Shown one piece after another: positions 27,311 through 37,010 of a stretch of 64,000 bases of DNA. The position numbers and the translations under genes are program-made. Position 1 is the stretch's first letter. Every line of letters begins with the position of its first letter. This DNA is from Streptomyces sp. WMMC940. Its GTDB lineage: Bacteria; Actinomycetota; Actinomycetes; Streptomycetales; Streptomycetaceae. The notes beneath the pieces were generated by a model that saw only the letters and a list, made by a program, of their open reading frames with translations, was not told where the DNA came from and searched no databases. The stretch spans positions 4,037,501 through 4,101,500 of the forward strand of contig NZ_JAPZBC010000001.1 in assembly GCF_027460265.1 (NCBI RefSeq), given 5' to 3'.

Positions 27311-29137
27311 ATGCCAGCGACATCGCACCAGAAGCGTCGCCGCGTACTCGCGGCCGCCGCCGGACTGACCACCGTCGGCGCACTGGTCGCCGCGATGCCC
27401 GCCGGGGCTCACGAGCGCGGCAAGGGACACGGCCACGGCCACGGACACGGTTACGGCCGCACCGTCGACGTCCAGCTGCTGTCCTTCAACGACCTGCACG
27501 GCAATCTGCAGCCGCCCGCAGGTTCGGCGGGCCGGGTCACCCACACCAACGAGGACGGCACCACCCGCACCATCGACGCGGGCGGCGCCGAGTACCTCGC
27601 CACGCATCTGCGCGAGGCGCGCAAGGGCAACAGGTACTCGATCACGGCGGCGGCCGGCGACATGGTCGGCGCTTCGCCGATGCTCTCCGGTCTCTTCCAC
27701 GACGAGCCGACCATCGAGGCGCTCAACAAGCTGAAGCTCGATGTGACCTCCGTCGGCAACCACGAGTTCGACGAGGGCGCCAAGGAGCTCGCCCGGCTGC
27801 AGAACGGCGGCTGCCACCCGGTCGAGGGCTGCTACGAGAAGAAGGCCAACGGCAAGCCGAAGACCTTCCGCGGGGCGGACTTCCCGTACCTCGCGGCCAA
27901 CGTCACCAACGAGAAGTCCGGCCGCCCGGTCCTGGACCCGTACTTCGTCTGGGAGAAGAACGGGGTGAGGATCGGCTTCATCGGCGTCACCCTCGAGGGC
28001 ACCCCGGACATCGTCAGCGCCGAGGGCATCAAGGGCCTGAAGTTCGGCGACGAGATCGAGACGATCAACAAGTACACCAAGGTGCTGGAGCGCAAGGGCG
28101 TGAAGTCGATCGTCGCGCTGCTGCACGAGGGCGGCGCGCCGGCCTCCGGCTCGTACAACTACGACTGCGACAGCCCCGGCCCGGGCGACGGCATCTCCGG
28201 CCCGATCGTCGACATCGCCAAGAAGGTCAGCCCCCAGGTCGACGCCCTGGTCACCGGCCACACCCACCAGGCGTACGCGTGCACGATCCCGGACCCCTCC
28301 GGCAAGCCGCGCACGGTCACCTCGGCCGCGTCGTTCGGCAAGCTCTACACCGACACGACGCTCACGTACGACCGCCGCACCCGCGACATCGTGCGCACGT
28401 CCGTCGCGTCCGCCAACCACGTCGTCACCCGTGACGTGCCCAAGGCGGCGGACATGACCCGGCTCATCGACCGCTGGAACACGCTGGCGGCCCCGATCGC
28501 CAACAGGCCCGTCGGCCACATCTCCGCGGACATCGAGAACCCCGCCGACTCGCCCGAGCGTCCGGCCGGCAACCTGATCGCGGACGCCCAGCTGGAGGGC
28601 ATGGCCCCGGCCGACAAGGGCGGTGCGCAGCTCGCGCTGATGAACCCGGGCGGCATCCGCGCCGGCCTGGTCCACAAGGCGTCCGGCAGCGAGGGTGACG
28701 GCGTCGTGACCTACGGCGAGGCCTTCACCGTGCAGCCGTTCACCAACATGATGACGGCGGTCGACCTTACCGGTGCCCAGCTGATCACCGCGCTCCAGCA
28801 GCAGGTCAGCGGCCCCAACCAGGCCGCGCCGAAGATCCTCCAGGTGTCGGAGGGCTTCACCTACACCCTGGACATGACGAAGACCGGTGCCGACCGGATC
28901 GTGACGGGCTCGGTGAAGCTGAACGGTGAGCCGATCGACCCGGCGAAGACCTACCGCGTCGCGATGAACGAGTTCCTCGCGGGCGGCGGCGACGGCTTCG
29001 CCGTGCTGAAGGAGCACAAGAACAAGCTGGTGGGCGCGTCCGACCTGGACCTGCTCAACGCCTACTTCGCCGCGCACTCCAGCCCGAGTGCCCCGCTGGC
29101 GCCGCCGGCCACGGGCCGGATCACGGTCGTCAGGTGA
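27311..29137 (+). CDS. Secreted 5'-nucleotidase / 2',3'-cyclic phosphodiesterase family metallophosphatase
   Basis: A 608-residue exported enzyme with a signal sequence (KRRRVLAAAAGL...AMPAGA; twin-Arg-like KRRR) and a His/Gly-rich spacer (residues about 36-50) before the catalytic domain. The metal-binding motifs of calcineurin-like 5'-nucleotidases are all present: 'SFNDLHGN', 'GDMVGASP', 'GNHEFDEG', 'ALLHEGG' and 'GHTHQAY'. The C-terminal nucleotide-binding domain contains 'NPGGIRAGL' and 'EFLAGGGDGF'. It probably scavenges phosphate and nucleosides outside the cell, fitting the nearby phosphate genes. A clear aagggg ribosome site precedes ATG 27311, and a strong terminator follows. Confidence 0.93.
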   Translation: MPATSHQKRRRVLAAAAGLTTVGALVAAMPAGAHERGKGHGHGHGHGYGRTVDVQLLSFNDLHGNLQPPAGSAGRVTHTNEDGTTRTIDAGGAEYLATHLREARKGNRYSITAAAGDMVGASPMLSGLFHDEPTIEALNKLKLDVTSVGNHEFDEGAKELARLQNGGCHPVEGCYEKKANGKPKTFRGADFPYLAANVTNEKSGRPVLDPYFVWEKNGVRIGFIGVTLEGTPDIVSAEGIKGLKFGDEIETINKYTKVLERKGVKSIVALLHEGGAPASGSYNYDCDSPGPGDGISGPIVDIAKKVSPQVDALVTGHTHQAYACTIPDPSGKPRTVTSAASFGKLYTDTTLTYDRRTRDIVRTSVASANHVVTRDVPKAADMTRLIDRWNTLAAPIANRPVGHISADIENPADSPERPAGNLIADAQLEGMAPADKGGAQLALMNPGGIRAGLVHKASGSEGDGVVTYGEAFTVQPFTNMMTAVDLTGAQLITALQQQVSGPNQAAPKILQVSEGFTYTLDMTKTGADRIVTGSVKLNGEPIDPAKTYRVAMNEFLAGGGDGFAVLKEHKNKLVGASDLDLLNAYFAAHSSPSAPLAPPATGRITVVR

Positions 29138-29157
29138 CCGGCTGAGCCCTGCGCATG

Positions 29158-29200
29158 CCGAGGGGCGGCGGACCACCGGTCCGCCGCCCCTCGGCTCTTT
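29158..29200 (+). terminator. Strong rho-independent terminator
   Basis: A perfect 17-bp stem (29158-29174 with 29178-29194, starting ccgaggggcgg) has a 3-nt loop and is followed by ctcttt. It lies 20 bp after the 5'-nucleotidase stop. Confidence 0.93.
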
Positions 29201-29308
29201 CCGCGGTTCCCGCCCGACCCATTCTGTGTCATGGGCATGTCTGCCATCATCCGGGTGCCGACCGCGACCCCCCCCACATCGCGGAGGCCGACGAAGGGGA
29301 AGGCGAGC

Positions 29309-30184
29309 ATGTCCTTGACCAGACGTGGTTTCCTCACGGGCGCGGCAGTGGCCTCCGCGTCCGTTCTCATCGGCGTGCCCGGCCCGGCGGCGGCCGCGCC
29401 GCGGCGGGCGCTCGGCCCGCAGGACTGGATGTCCGGCTTCGACGACGCGAGGGCGCTGCGGACGCTCACCATCCCCGGCACCCACGACTCCGGCGCCCGC
29501 TTCGGCGGCCCCTGGTCGGAGTGCCAGAACACCACCATCGCCCAGCAACTGGACTCGGGGATCCGCTTCCTGGACGTACGCTGCCGGGCCATCGACGGTT
29601 CGTTCGCCATCCACCACGGGCCCTCGTACCAGAACATGATGTTCGGCGACGTCCTCGTCGCCTGCCGCGACTTCCTGCGCGCGCACCCCTCGGAGACGGT
29701 CCTGATGCGGGTGAAGCAGGAGTACTCGGGCGAGAGCGACGCCACCTTCCGCGCCATCTTCGACGACTACCTCGACGTACGGGGCTGGCGCTCGCTGTTC
29801 CACATCGGCAACGCCCTCCCCGCCCTCGGCCGGGCGCGCGGCAGGGTGGTCCTGATCGCCGACAACGGGGGCCTGCCCGGACCGAAGTGGTGGGACGGCG
29901 GCGTCTTCGACACCCAGGACGACTGGAACGCCCCGCCGTGGGACAAGTACCCCAAGGTGGAGGCTCATCTGCGCAAGGCCGTCGCGCAGCCCGGCAAGCT
30001 GTTCGTCAACTTCGTCAGCACCTCGGCGTATCTCCCGCCGAGGTGGAACTCCGACGATCTCAACCCCCGTGTCCACCGCTTCCTGGACGGCACGGCGAGC
30101 GGCTGGAAAGGGCTCGGAATCGTCGTGCTCGACTTTCCCGACACCCGGTCAGGGCTGGTCGACTCGCTCATCCGGCACAACTGA
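29309..30184 (+). CDS. Secreted phosphatidylinositol-specific phospholipase C domain protein
   Basis: A 291-residue Tat-exported protein: twin-arginine signal 'TRRGFLTGAAVAS', cut near APAAAA, then a PI-PLC X domain. Catalytic histidines are recognisable: His59 in 'TIPGTHDSGA' and the His102-His103 pair in 'FAIHHGP'; 'FLDVRCR' carries the conserved Asp-Arg. Bacterial enzymes of this class cleave phosphatidylinositol to cyclic inositol phosphate without calcium. ATG 29309 was chosen for the signal peptide and the aaggcgag ribosome site. Its last 36 bp overlap the 3' end of the convergent histidine kinase gene. Confidence 0.9.
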   Translation: MSLTRRGFLTGAAVASASVLIGVPGPAAAAPRRALGPQDWMSGFDDARALRTLTIPGTHDSGARFGGPWSECQNTTIAQQLDSGIRFLDVRCRAIDGSFAIHHGPSYQNMMFGDVLVACRDFLRAHPSETVLMRVKQEYSGESDATFRAIFDDYLDVRGWRSLFHIGNALPALGRARGRVVLIADNGGLPGPKWWDGGVFDTQDDWNAPPWDKYPKVEAHLRKAVAQPGKLFVNFVSTSAYLPPRWNSDDLNPRVHRFLDGTASGWKGLGIVVLDFPDTRSGLVDSLIRHN

Positions 30185-31582
30185 CGGCGCCTCCGGCGGC
30201 GGGGTGGGCGCCCCCGGCAGACGGATCACCGCCACGGTGCCGCCGCCCTCCGCCGGGCGCAGCTCCACCTCGCCGCCCGCCTGCCGCACTGTCCTGGCCA
30301 CGATCGACAGACCCAGGCCGGAGCCGGGCAGCGCGCGGGCGGACGGGGAACGCCAGAACCGTTCGAAGACGTAAGGGAGTTCCTCCGGCGGCACCCCGGG
30401 TCCGTGGTCGCGCACCGTCAGCACTCCGCGGTCCAGCCCCACCTCGACCACTCCGCGCGGCGGCGAGAACTTCACCGCGTTGTCCAGCACGTTGACGACG
30501 GCCCGCTCCAGTGCCGCGGGCTCGGCCCGTACGTACCAGGGCCGCAGCTCGGCCTCGATCCTCAGCTCGGGACCGCGCAGCCGGACGCGCTCCAGCGCGG
30601 TCCGGGCGGTGTCGTGCAGGGCGACGACCCGGACCGGGCCGGGCGTCGCGCTGTCCGGCCGGGAGAGCTCCTGCAGATCGCCGATCAGCGAGGCCAGCTC
30701 CGACATCTGTGCCTTCACGGAGGCCAGCAGCGCCGCCCGGTCGTCGGGCGGCAGGGCCCGGCCGGTCCGTTCGCTGCGGACCAGCAGGTCGATGTTGGTC
30801 CGCAGTGAGGTCAGCGGTGTGCGCAGCTCGTGTCCGGCGTCCGCGATGAGCTGGGCCTGCCGGTCGCGGGAGGAGGCCAGCGCGGCCGTCATCTGGTTGA
30901 AGGAGCGCGACAGGCGGGCGATCTCGTCCTCGCCCTCCACCGGGATCCGCACGGTCAGGTCCTCGGTGCGGGCGACGTGCTCGACGGCGTCGGTGAGCCG
31001 GTCGACGGGCTTCAGACCGGTGCGGGCGACCCACAGTCCGGCGGCGCCGGCGGCGACGACCCCGGCGCCCGCGAGGAAGGTGAGGAGGAGGGCGAGTCGG
31101 TTCAGTGCGGTGTCGATCTCGTGGAGGGGGCGGGCGACCATGACGGTGACCTGTCCCCGGCCGTTCGGCGCGTCGTTGAGGGTGTGCACCCGCACCTCGT
31201 CGCCGTCGTCCGTGGTGCTGCCGTGCAGGACGTCCCGCTTGAGGCCCCGCGCGACCGCGATGTCCTTGGGCTGCACCTTCACCGGCTCCGAGTACGGCGT
31301 GACACAGCGCGTGCCGTCGGGTCCGATGACCTGGATGTACGCGAACGCCTTGCGCTCGGCGGCCTGGGCGCGGGCCGGGGTCCGGCACGCCGCCAGGGCG
31401 GTCGCGATCGAGTCGGGGGGCGCCCCCGTGTTCCGCAGCGAGGTGTCGAGCTCGTCGCGCAGCTGCGCCCGTGCCAGCAGCCAGCAGGCGACGGCGACCG
31501 CCGCCACCGCGGCCGCCACGGCCGTCGCCGTCAGCAGCGCGAGCCGCGACCGCAGCGGGAGGGCACGGAACCTGCGGATCAC
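30149..31582 (-). CDS. Sensor histidine kinase, MprB-like
   Basis: A 477-residue membrane kinase: TM1 (about 14-38), an extracytoplasmic sensor of about 120 residues with two Cys, TM2 (about 163-186), a HAMP linker, dimerisation domain with phospho-acceptor His251 ('[13 protein letters not shown]') and an HATPase domain (N box '[11 protein letters not shown]', G1 'DHGPGVP', G2 'GSGLGLSIV'). Together with the response regulator and the HtrA-like protease downstream it resembles the mycobacterial MprAB-PepD envelope-stress module. The ATGA overlap with the response regulator makes the pair translationally coupled. Convergent overlap with the PI-PLC gene is 36 bp. Confidence 0.93.
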   Translation of the reverse strand: MIRRFRALPLRSRLALLTATAVAAAVAAVAVACWLLARAQLRDELDTSLRNTGAPPDSIATALAACRTPARAQAAERKAFAYIQVIGPDGTRCVTPYSEPVKVQPKDIAVARGLKRDVLHGSTTDDGDEVRVHTLNDAPNGRGQVTVMVARPLHEIDTALNRLALLLTFLAGAGVVAAGAAGLWVARTGLKPVDRLTDAVEHVARTEDLTVRIPVEGEDEIARLSRSFNQMTAALASSRDRQAQLIADAGHELRTPLTSLRTNIDLLVRSERTGRALPPDDRAALLASVKAQMSELASLIGDLQELSRPDSATPGPVRVVALHDTARTALERVRLRGPELRIEAELRPWYVRAEPAALERAVVNVLDNAVKFSPPRGVVEVGLDRGVLTVRDHGPGVPPEELPYVFERFWRSPSARALPGSGLGLSIVARTVRQAGGEVELRPAEGGGTVAVIRLPGAPTPPPEAPSVVPDERVDQP

Positions 31583-32304
31583 TCCGGGGACCCCTCCCGC
31601 AGGGCGTAGCCCACCCCGCGGACGGTGTGGACCAGGCGCGGCTCACCGGCCGCCTCGGTCTTGCGGCGCAGGTACATGACGTAGACGTCCAGCGAGTTGG
31701 AGCTCGGCTCGAAGTCGAAGCCCCAGACGGTCTTCAGGATCTGCTCACGGGTCAGCACCTGCCTCGGGTGCGCCAGGAACAGCTCCAGCAGCGTGAACTC
31801 GGTACGGGTCAGCTCGACCCGGCGCGGGCCCCGGGTGACCTCGCGGGTGGCCGGGTCCATCCGGAGATCGGCGAACGACAGCACCTCGCCGGCCTGCCCG
31901 CCGGTCCCGGCGGGCGCGTACGAGCTGCGTCGCAGCAGTGCCCTGATCCGTGCGAGCAGTTCGTCCAGCTCGAACGGCTTCACCAGGTAGTCGTCGGCCC
32001 CGGCGTCGAGGCCCGTGACGCGGTCGCCGACGGTGTCCCGGGCGGTCAGCATCAGGATCGGCAGGGTGGAGCCGGCTGAGCGCAGCCGGCGCGCGGCGGT
32101 CAGTCCGTCCATACGGGGCATCTGGATGTCCAGGACGATCAGGTCCGGCCGGTACGAATCCACCTTGGCGAGCGCGTCGGCACCGTCGACCGCGACCTCG
32201 GTGGCGTAGCCCTCGAACGCGAGGCTGCGCTGGAGGGCGTCGCGTACCGCCGGCTCGTCGTCGACGACGAGGACGCGTCCGCCGTCATCCGGAGTGGAGT
32301 TCAT
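31579..32304 (-). CDS. OmpR-family response regulator, MprA-like
   Basis: A 241-residue regulator with a receiver domain (acidic pocket Asp15/Asp16, phosphorylation site Asp59, Lys109) and a C-terminal winged helix-turn-helix ('[31 protein letters not shown]', with recognition helix '[15 protein letters not shown]'). It is the first gene of the two-component operon, 20 bp downstream of the protease gene stop, and probably controls that protease and itself, as MprA does. Confidence 0.94.
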   Translation of the reverse strand: MNSTPDDGGRVLVVDDEPAVRDALQRSLAFEGYATEVAVDGADALAKVDSYRPDLIVLDIQMPRMDGLTAARRLRSAGSTLPILMLTARDTVGDRVTGLDAGADDYLVKPFELDELLARIRALLRRSSYAPAGTGGQAGEVLSFADLRMDPATREVTRGPRRVELTRTEFTLLELFLAHPRQVLTREQILKTVWGFDFEPSSNSLDVYVMYLRRKTEAAGEPRLVHTVRGVGYALREGSPE

Positions 32305-32324
32305 GGCCCCAGCCTCGCACGCGC

Positions 32325-33371
32325 TCAGGACCCGCCGCCGGAGCGGAGGCTGTCCAGGTCCGCCTTGACGGTGTCGACGGGGATGGCGAACCCGAGCCCC
32401 ACGCTGCCCGCGGTCGAACCGTTCGCCGAGCTCGGCGCGTACATGGCGGAGTTGATTCCGATGATCTCGCCGTTCATGTCGATCAACGCGCCGCCGGAGT
32501 TGCCGGGGTTGAGGGAGGCGTCGGTCTGGATGGCCTTGTAGGTGGTCCTGGAGTCGCCGGTGTCCCCGTTGAACTCCTGGCCGCCGAACTCGAAGGGCCA
32601 GTTCTCCCGCGGGTCCTGCCGCCCCTGCCCGCGACCCTCGTCCTTGGCGACGGTCACGTCCCGGTCGAGGGCCGAGACGATGCCGCTGGTCACGGTGCCG
32701 GTGAGGCCCTCGGGGGAGCCGATCGCGACGACCTCGTCGCCGACCTTCACTGCGCCGGAGTCGCCGAGGACGGCCGCCTTCAGGCCCTTGGCCCCCCGCA
32801 GCTTGACCAGCGCGAGGTCCTTGCCGGGGTCGGTGCCGACGACGTCCGCGGTGTACGCCCTGCCGTCGTCGAGCCGGACCTTGACGGTGTCCGCGCCCGC
32901 GATCACATGGTTGTTGGTCACGATCTCGCCGTCCGCGGTGATGATCACTCCAGAGCCGGTGGACTTGCCGGAGCCGGTCGAGGCGTTGATCTCCACGATG
33001 CTGGGGGAGACGGCCTGCGCGACACCGGCGACGGTGCCCTTGCTGCTCTGGGACACCGTCGTTCCGACGACGTCGTCGGGCGTGCCGGGCGCGCTGCCCC
33101 CCGTGAACCGTTCCACGAGGGTCGCCGCCCCGCCGCCGACGGCCGCGGCCACGATCGCCACGGCCGCCATCAGCGCGACGGGCCGCTTGGCGCGAGCCCG
33201 GTGGGCGGGGACGGGCGCCGCCACTCCGAGGGCGTGCGCCGCCCGACCCGCCGGCGGAGCGTGCGGGGGCGGCGGCGGGTACGCCCCGTCGCCGGAGCCC
33301 GCGTACGGGTGCGGAGGGTACGCGTGCGTGGGATGGGTGCCGTCGTCGCCGCTGCGGTAGTGGTCCGTCAT
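32325..33371 (-). CDS. HtrA/PepD-like serine protease lacking a PDZ domain
   Basis: A 348-residue membrane-anchored trypsin-like protease. A Pro/Tyr/His-rich cytoplasmic N-terminus (1-60) and one membrane helix (about 65-84) precede the protease domain, with catalytic His155 ('NNHVIAG'), Asp185 ('GKDLALVKL') and Ser292 ('NPGNSGGAL'). The protein ends at residue 348, right after the protease fold. The C-terminal PDZ domain of typical HtrA/PepD is missing, so substrate sensing must differ. ATG 33371 (MTDHYRSGD) was chosen; further upstream codons are not protein-like. It lies 20 bp upstream of the response regulator gene in the same direction. Confidence 0.88.
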   Translation of the reverse strand: MTDHYRSGDDGTHPTHAYPPHPYAGSGDGAYPPPPPHAPPAGRAAHALGVAAPVPAHRARAKRPVALMAAVAIVAAAVGGGAATLVERFTGGSAPGTPDDVVGTTVSQSSKGTVAGVAQAVSPSIVEINASTGSGKSTGSGVIITADGEIVTNNHVIAGADTVKVRLDDGRAYTADVVGTDPGKDLALVKLRGAKGLKAAVLGDSGAVKVGDEVVAIGSPEGLTGTVTSGIVSALDRDVTVAKDEGRGQGRQDPRENWPFEFGGQEFNGDTGDSRTTYKAIQTDASLNPGNSGGALIDMNGEIIGINSAMYAPSSANGSTAGSVGLGFAIPVDTVKADLDSLRSGGGS

Positions 33372-33595
33372 GGTGACGACTCTCGGGCCACTACGTGAGA
33401 GTGCGCTGAGGGCGCCCTGAGAAGCCCGACAGAAGCCTGTATGCCCCATAAGGGAGGGCTGCGAAGTGGGGGAGCCGCGCCCCGGCCGAGGGGCACCGGT
33501 GCCGTCGGCCGGGGCACCGCCATGCCCCGGCCGGGACGCACCAGGACCCGCGGTGCCCGGACCACCCGCCCCCGGCAGGTCGCCGGGTCCGCGGA

Positions 33596-34621
33596 TCAGC
33601 CGCCGCAGCCGCAGGAACGGCGCACGATCAGGGCCGAGGGGAACTGCTTGACCCGCTCCCGCCGCGATCCGACCACCCGCAGCCCGTCGTCCAGCACCAG
33701 GTCGACCGCCGCGCGTGCCATCGCCGGCCGGTCGGAGGCGATCGTCGTCAGCGGGGGATCGGTCAGCGCCGCCTCCTTGACGTCGTCGAAGCCCGCCACC
33801 GCCAGCTCACCGGGCACGTCGATCCGCAGCTCACGGGCCGCCCGCAGCACACCGATCGCCTGGTCGTCCGTCGCGCAGAAGATCGCCGACGGCCGGTCGG
33901 GTCCGGACAGGAGGTCCAGGGCGACGCGATAGGCGTCGTAGCGGTTGTACGGCGCCGAGAACAGCCGGCCCTCGGTGGACCGCCCGGACTCCAGCATCGC
34001 CCGCCGCCAGCCCTCGACGTGGTCGGCAACCGGGTCGCCCACCGCCGGGGTCTCCTCGACCCCGCCCAGGCACGCCACGTAAGCGTGCCCGTGCTCCAGC
34101 AGGTGCCGGGTCGCGAGCTGCGCGCCGCCGATGTCGTCCGTGACGACGGCGACGTCGTCGATCGCCTCGGGGCGCTCGTGGAGCAGCACCACCCGGGCGT
34201 CCCAGGCCTCGATCTCCGCTGCGGCCCGCTCGCTCGGACCCTGGCTGACCAGGATCAGCCCGGCGACCCGCATGCCGAGGAAGGCCCGCAGATAGTGGAC
34301 CTCGCGCTCGTCGCGGTAGTCCGAGTTGCCGACCAGGACCATCTTTCCGCGGTCGGCCGCGGCCCGCTCCACCGCGTGCGCCATCTCCGCGAAGAACGGC
34401 TGGCGGGCGTCCGGCACGATCATGCCTATGAGGTCGGTGCGCCGCGAGGCCATCGCCTGGGCGACCCGGTCGGGCCGGTAGCCCAGCTCCTTGATCGCGG
34501 CGAGTACGCGCTCGCGCGTGGCCGGGGCGACCGGCCGGGGTCCGTTGTTGATGACGTAGCTGACGACAGCGGTCGAAGTACCCGCCAGTCGCGCCACGTC
34601 GTCCCGCGTCACCTTGGCCAC
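33596..34621 (-). CDS. LacI-family transcriptional regulator
   Basis: A 341-residue repressor: N-terminal LacI helix-turn-helix ('[21 protein letters not shown]') and hinge helix ('[13 protein letters not shown]'), then a periplasmic-binding-protein-like effector domain ('[22 protein letters not shown]', '[10 protein letters not shown]', '[25 protein letters not shown]'). The C-terminus ends SCGCGG, an unusual double-Cys tail. The effector is presumably a sugar, but no transport operon is adjacent, so the target is unclear. It starts with GTG 34621, 23 bp after the glnR stop, so it may be co-transcribed with glnR. Confidence 0.92.
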   Translation of the reverse strand: MAKVTRDDVARLAGTSTAVVSYVINNGPRPVAPATRERVLAAIKELGYRPDRVAQAMASRRTDLIGMIVPDARQPFFAEMAHAVERAAADRGKMVLVGNSDYRDEREVHYLRAFLGMRVAGLILVSQGPSERAAAEIEAWDARVVLLHERPEAIDDVAVVTDDIGGAQLATRHLLEHGHAYVACLGGVEETPAVGDPVADHVEGWRRAMLESGRSTEGRLFSAPYNRYDAYRVALDLLSGPDRPSAIFCATDDQAIGVLRAARELRIDVPGELAVAGFDDVKEAALTDPPLTTIASDRPAMARAAVDLVLDDGLRVVGSRRERVKQFPSALIVRRSCGCGG

Positions 34622-34644
34622 GCGCGCAGTCTACGCGTGGTGAC

Positions 34645-35457
34645 CTACCTCTGGGCAGGGCGTACGGCGGCCTCGACGTTCGCGGCGTTCCCGGCGTCCT
34701 CGGCCACGTCCGCCGCGGGGGCGGCGGACCCGGCGGACGCCTTCTTCGCCTTGGCCGCTGCCGCCTCCTCCGCCGCGCGCTCGGACTTCTCCGGCGTGAC
34801 GAAGCGGTAGCCCACGTTGCGCACGGTGCCGATCAGGGACTCGTGCTCGGGGCCGAGCTTGGCGCGCAGCCGCCGTACGTGGACGTCGACCGTGCGCGTG
34901 CCGCCGAAGTAGTCGTAGCCCCAGACCTCCTGGAGCAGCTGGGCCCGGGTGAAGACCCGGCCGGGGTGCTGGGCCAGGTACTTCAGCAGTTCGAACTCCT
35001 TGAAGGTCAGGTCCAGGACCCGGCCCTTCAGCTTCGCGCTGTACGTCGCCTCGTCCACCGACAGGTCACCGTTGCGGATCTCCATGGGGGAGTCGTCGGT
35101 GGTGAGCTGCTGGCGACCCATCGCCAGCCGGAGCCGGGCCTCCACCTCGGCGGGGCCGGCCGTGTCCAGCAGCACGTCGTCGATGCCCCAGTCGGCGGTG
35201 ACGGCCGCCAGACCGCCCTCCGTGACGACGAGCACGAGCGGGCAGCCGGGCCCGGTGGAGCGGAGCAGCTGGCAGAGACTGCGCACCTGGGGGAGGTCGC
35301 GCCGGCCGTCGACCAGGATCACGTCGGCGCCCGGGGTGTCGACGAGGGCCGGGCCCTCCGCCGGGGCCACGCGTACGTTGTGCAGCAGCAGGCCGAGGGC
35401 GGGAAGCACCTCCGTGGACGGCTGGAGGGCGTTGGTCAGGAGCAGCAGAGAACTCAT
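34645..35457 (-). CDS. glnR: Global nitrogen regulator GlnR
   Basis: A 270-residue orphan OmpR-type regulator. The N-terminal receiver is atypical but keeps Asp50 ('VILVDGRRD'), the residue that stabilises the GlnR homodimer without normal phosphorylation. The C-terminal winged helix has '[53 protein letters not shown]', a near-signature for GlnR (residues about 150-202). A charged Ala/Lys-rich tail follows. GlnR activates or represses glnA, amtB, nir and other nitrogen genes. There is no partner kinase beside it, as expected. The 286-bp gap to the divergent hydrolase should hold its promoter. Confidence 0.95.
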   Translation of the reverse strand: MSSLLLLTNALQPSTEVLPALGLLLHNVRVAPAEGPALVDTPGADVILVDGRRDLPQVRSLCQLLRSTGPGCPLVLVVTEGGLAAVTADWGIDDVLLDTAGPAEVEARLRLAMGRQQLTTDDSPMEIRNGDLSVDEATYSAKLKGRVLDLTFKEFELLKYLAQHPGRVFTRAQLLQEVWGYDYFGGTRTVDVHVRRLRAKLGPEHESLIGTVRNVGYRFVTPEKSERAAEEAAAAKAKKASAGSAAPAADVAEDAGNAANVEAAVRPAQR

Positions 35458-35743
35458 CGCGCCCCACCTGCCCCGGCCGTCTCCCCGGCCCGGGTCGTCG
35501 TTTCTCGGTCGTGCACGGTTCGCTCGCCCATAACGTCGGTTCCTCCTCGTCCCTGCGAGAGGGGGTCCCTCCCACGCCCGAAGACCGCGGGGGAGTGTGC
35601 GGCAACTGCTTCTTGCCCGGCCGCGGCGCCCGCGCCCCGGGTTCCGCGATCGTTTCGTTCACCTGTCTGTAACAACGGCCTGGAAACACAAAAGGACCCG
35701 GGGGCTGCGTCGCCCGGATCCTCTGCCAAGCAGAATAGCCCAC

Positions 35744-36703
35744 ATGACATCCGTGTCGGAGGGCCGATTTCACAGTGTGGATGTTTCCTCGATCACCCCG
35801 GGTCCCCTGCGCGCAACGCTGAGGACCGCCGACGGGGTCCTCGTGGAGGCCCTCCACGAGCCCCGCACGGACCGGTCCCACGGGACGTCCGGAAGCGGTC
35901 CCACGGCCGTGGACGCCGGCACGGCGATCGTCGTGGCGCACGGCTTCACCGGTTCGGTGGACCGTCCCGCGGTGCGCCGGGCGGCTCGTGTCCTCGCCCG
36001 CCGGGCGGCGGTCGTCACCTTCTCCTTCCGCGGGCACGGCCGGTCCGGTGGGCACTCGACCGTCGGCGACCGCGAGGTGCTGGACCTGGCGGCGGCGGTC
36101 GCCTGGGCGCGGTCCCTGGGGCACCGGCGCGTCGTCACGGTCGGCTTCTCGATGGGCGGCTCGGTGGTGCTGCGGCACGCGGCTCTGTACGGGGCGGCCT
36201 TCGCCGGACAGGCGGGGGAGCGCGCCGCGGCGGACACCGGCGACGGTGTCGACACGCGTGGCGTGCGGGGGCGGTCGTACGGGGACGCCGGTGGGCCGCG
36301 GCCGGCGCCCGACCCGTCCGCGGGCCGTACCGACGCCGTCGCGGCCGTGAGCGCGCCGGCCCGCTGGTACTACCGGGGGACGGCCCCGATGCGCCGGCTC
36401 CACTGGGTGGTCACCCGGCCGGTCGGCCGGTTCGTCGGGCGCTACGGCCTGCGCACCCGCATCCATCCCGAGGACTGGGACCCGGTGCCGCTCTCCCCGG
36501 TGGAGGCCGTGCCGCTGATCGCCCCGACCCCGCTGCTGATCGTCCACGGCGACCGCGACCCGTACTTCCCGCTGGACCACCCCCGGATGCTGGCCGCGGC
36601 CGGACCGTCCGAGCTGTGGCTGGAACCGGGCATGGGACACGCGGAGAACGCGGCCGACGAAGCGCTCCTGGGGCGCCTCGCGGACTGGCTCGTCCGCGCA
36701 TAG
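35744..36703 (+). CDS. Alpha/beta hydrolase
   Basis: A 319-residue alpha/beta-hydrolase. 'IVVAHGFTGS' forms the oxyanion region and 'TVGFSMGGSVV' the nucleophile elbow with Ser137. 'LLIVHGDRDPYFP' supplies the acidic residue and 'EPGMGHAEN' the catalytic His. An insertion of about 60 residues between the nucleophile and cap (residues about 150-205, Gly/Asp/Arg-rich) is unusual and probably disordered. The start ATG 35744 lies 7 nt after a cagaat -10, so the mRNA may be leaderless. It is followed by the MoaD-like gene after 42 bp. The substrate cannot be predicted. Confidence 0.87.
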   Translation: MTSVSEGRFHSVDVSSITPGPLRATLRTADGVLVEALHEPRTDRSHGTSGSGPTAVDAGTAIVVAHGFTGSVDRPAVRRAARVLARRAAVVTFSFRGHGRSGGHSTVGDREVLDLAAAVAWARSLGHRRVVTVGFSMGGSVVLRHAALYGAAFAGQAGERAAADTGDGVDTRGVRGRSYGDAGGPRPAPDPSAGRTDAVAAVSAPARWYYRGTAPMRRLHWVVTRPVGRFVGRYGLRTRIHPEDWDPVPLSPVEAVPLIAPTPLLIVHGDRDPYFPLDHPRMLAAAGPSELWLEPGMGHAENAADEALLGRLADWLVRA

Positions 36704-36745
36704 CCCATGATGGACAGTCGACGAGCCGGAGAGAGGAGTGCCGTG

Positions 36746-37000
36746 ATGGCAGCGGGGACCATCCGCTACTGGGCCGCGGCCAAGGCCGCCGCCGGGGTGG
36801 CCGAGGAGGCGTACGCCGCGGAGAACCTGGCCGAGGCGCTGGAGGCCGCCCGTGAGAGGCACCCGGGCGAGCTCGTGCGCGTACTCCAGCGGTGTTCCTT
36901 CCTCGTCGACGGCGCGCCCGTCGGGACCCGCGGGCATGAGACCGTACGGCTGGCCGAGGGCGGCACGGTCGAGGTGCTCCCGCCGTTCGCAGGAGGGTGA
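36746..37000 (+). CDS. MoaD/ThiS-family sulfur-carrier protein
   Basis: An 84-residue ubiquitin-fold protein ending PPFAGG. The terminal Gly-Gly is adenylated and thiocarboxylated in this family to carry sulfur for molybdopterin or thiamin synthesis. The central 'CSFLVDGAPVG...VRLAEGGTVEVLPPFAGG' block is typical of MoaD-like proteins. GTG 36743 or ATG 36746 both lie a proper distance after gagagga. No moaE or thiG is adjacent, so the acceptor pathway is open. Confidence 0.87.
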   Translation: MAAGTIRYWAAAKAAAGVAEEAYAAENLAEALEAARERHPGELVRVLQRCSFLVDGAPVGTRGHETVRLAEGGTVEVLPPFAGG

Positions 37001-37010
37001 ACCGCACAGC

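Noticed and set aside
27170..30076. 968-codon minus-strand frame opposite the 5'-nucleotidase and PI-PLC genes
   Set aside because: Its sequence is compositionally biased (Val/Arg/Gly) with no domain features; the plus-strand genes have signal peptides and catalytic motifs.
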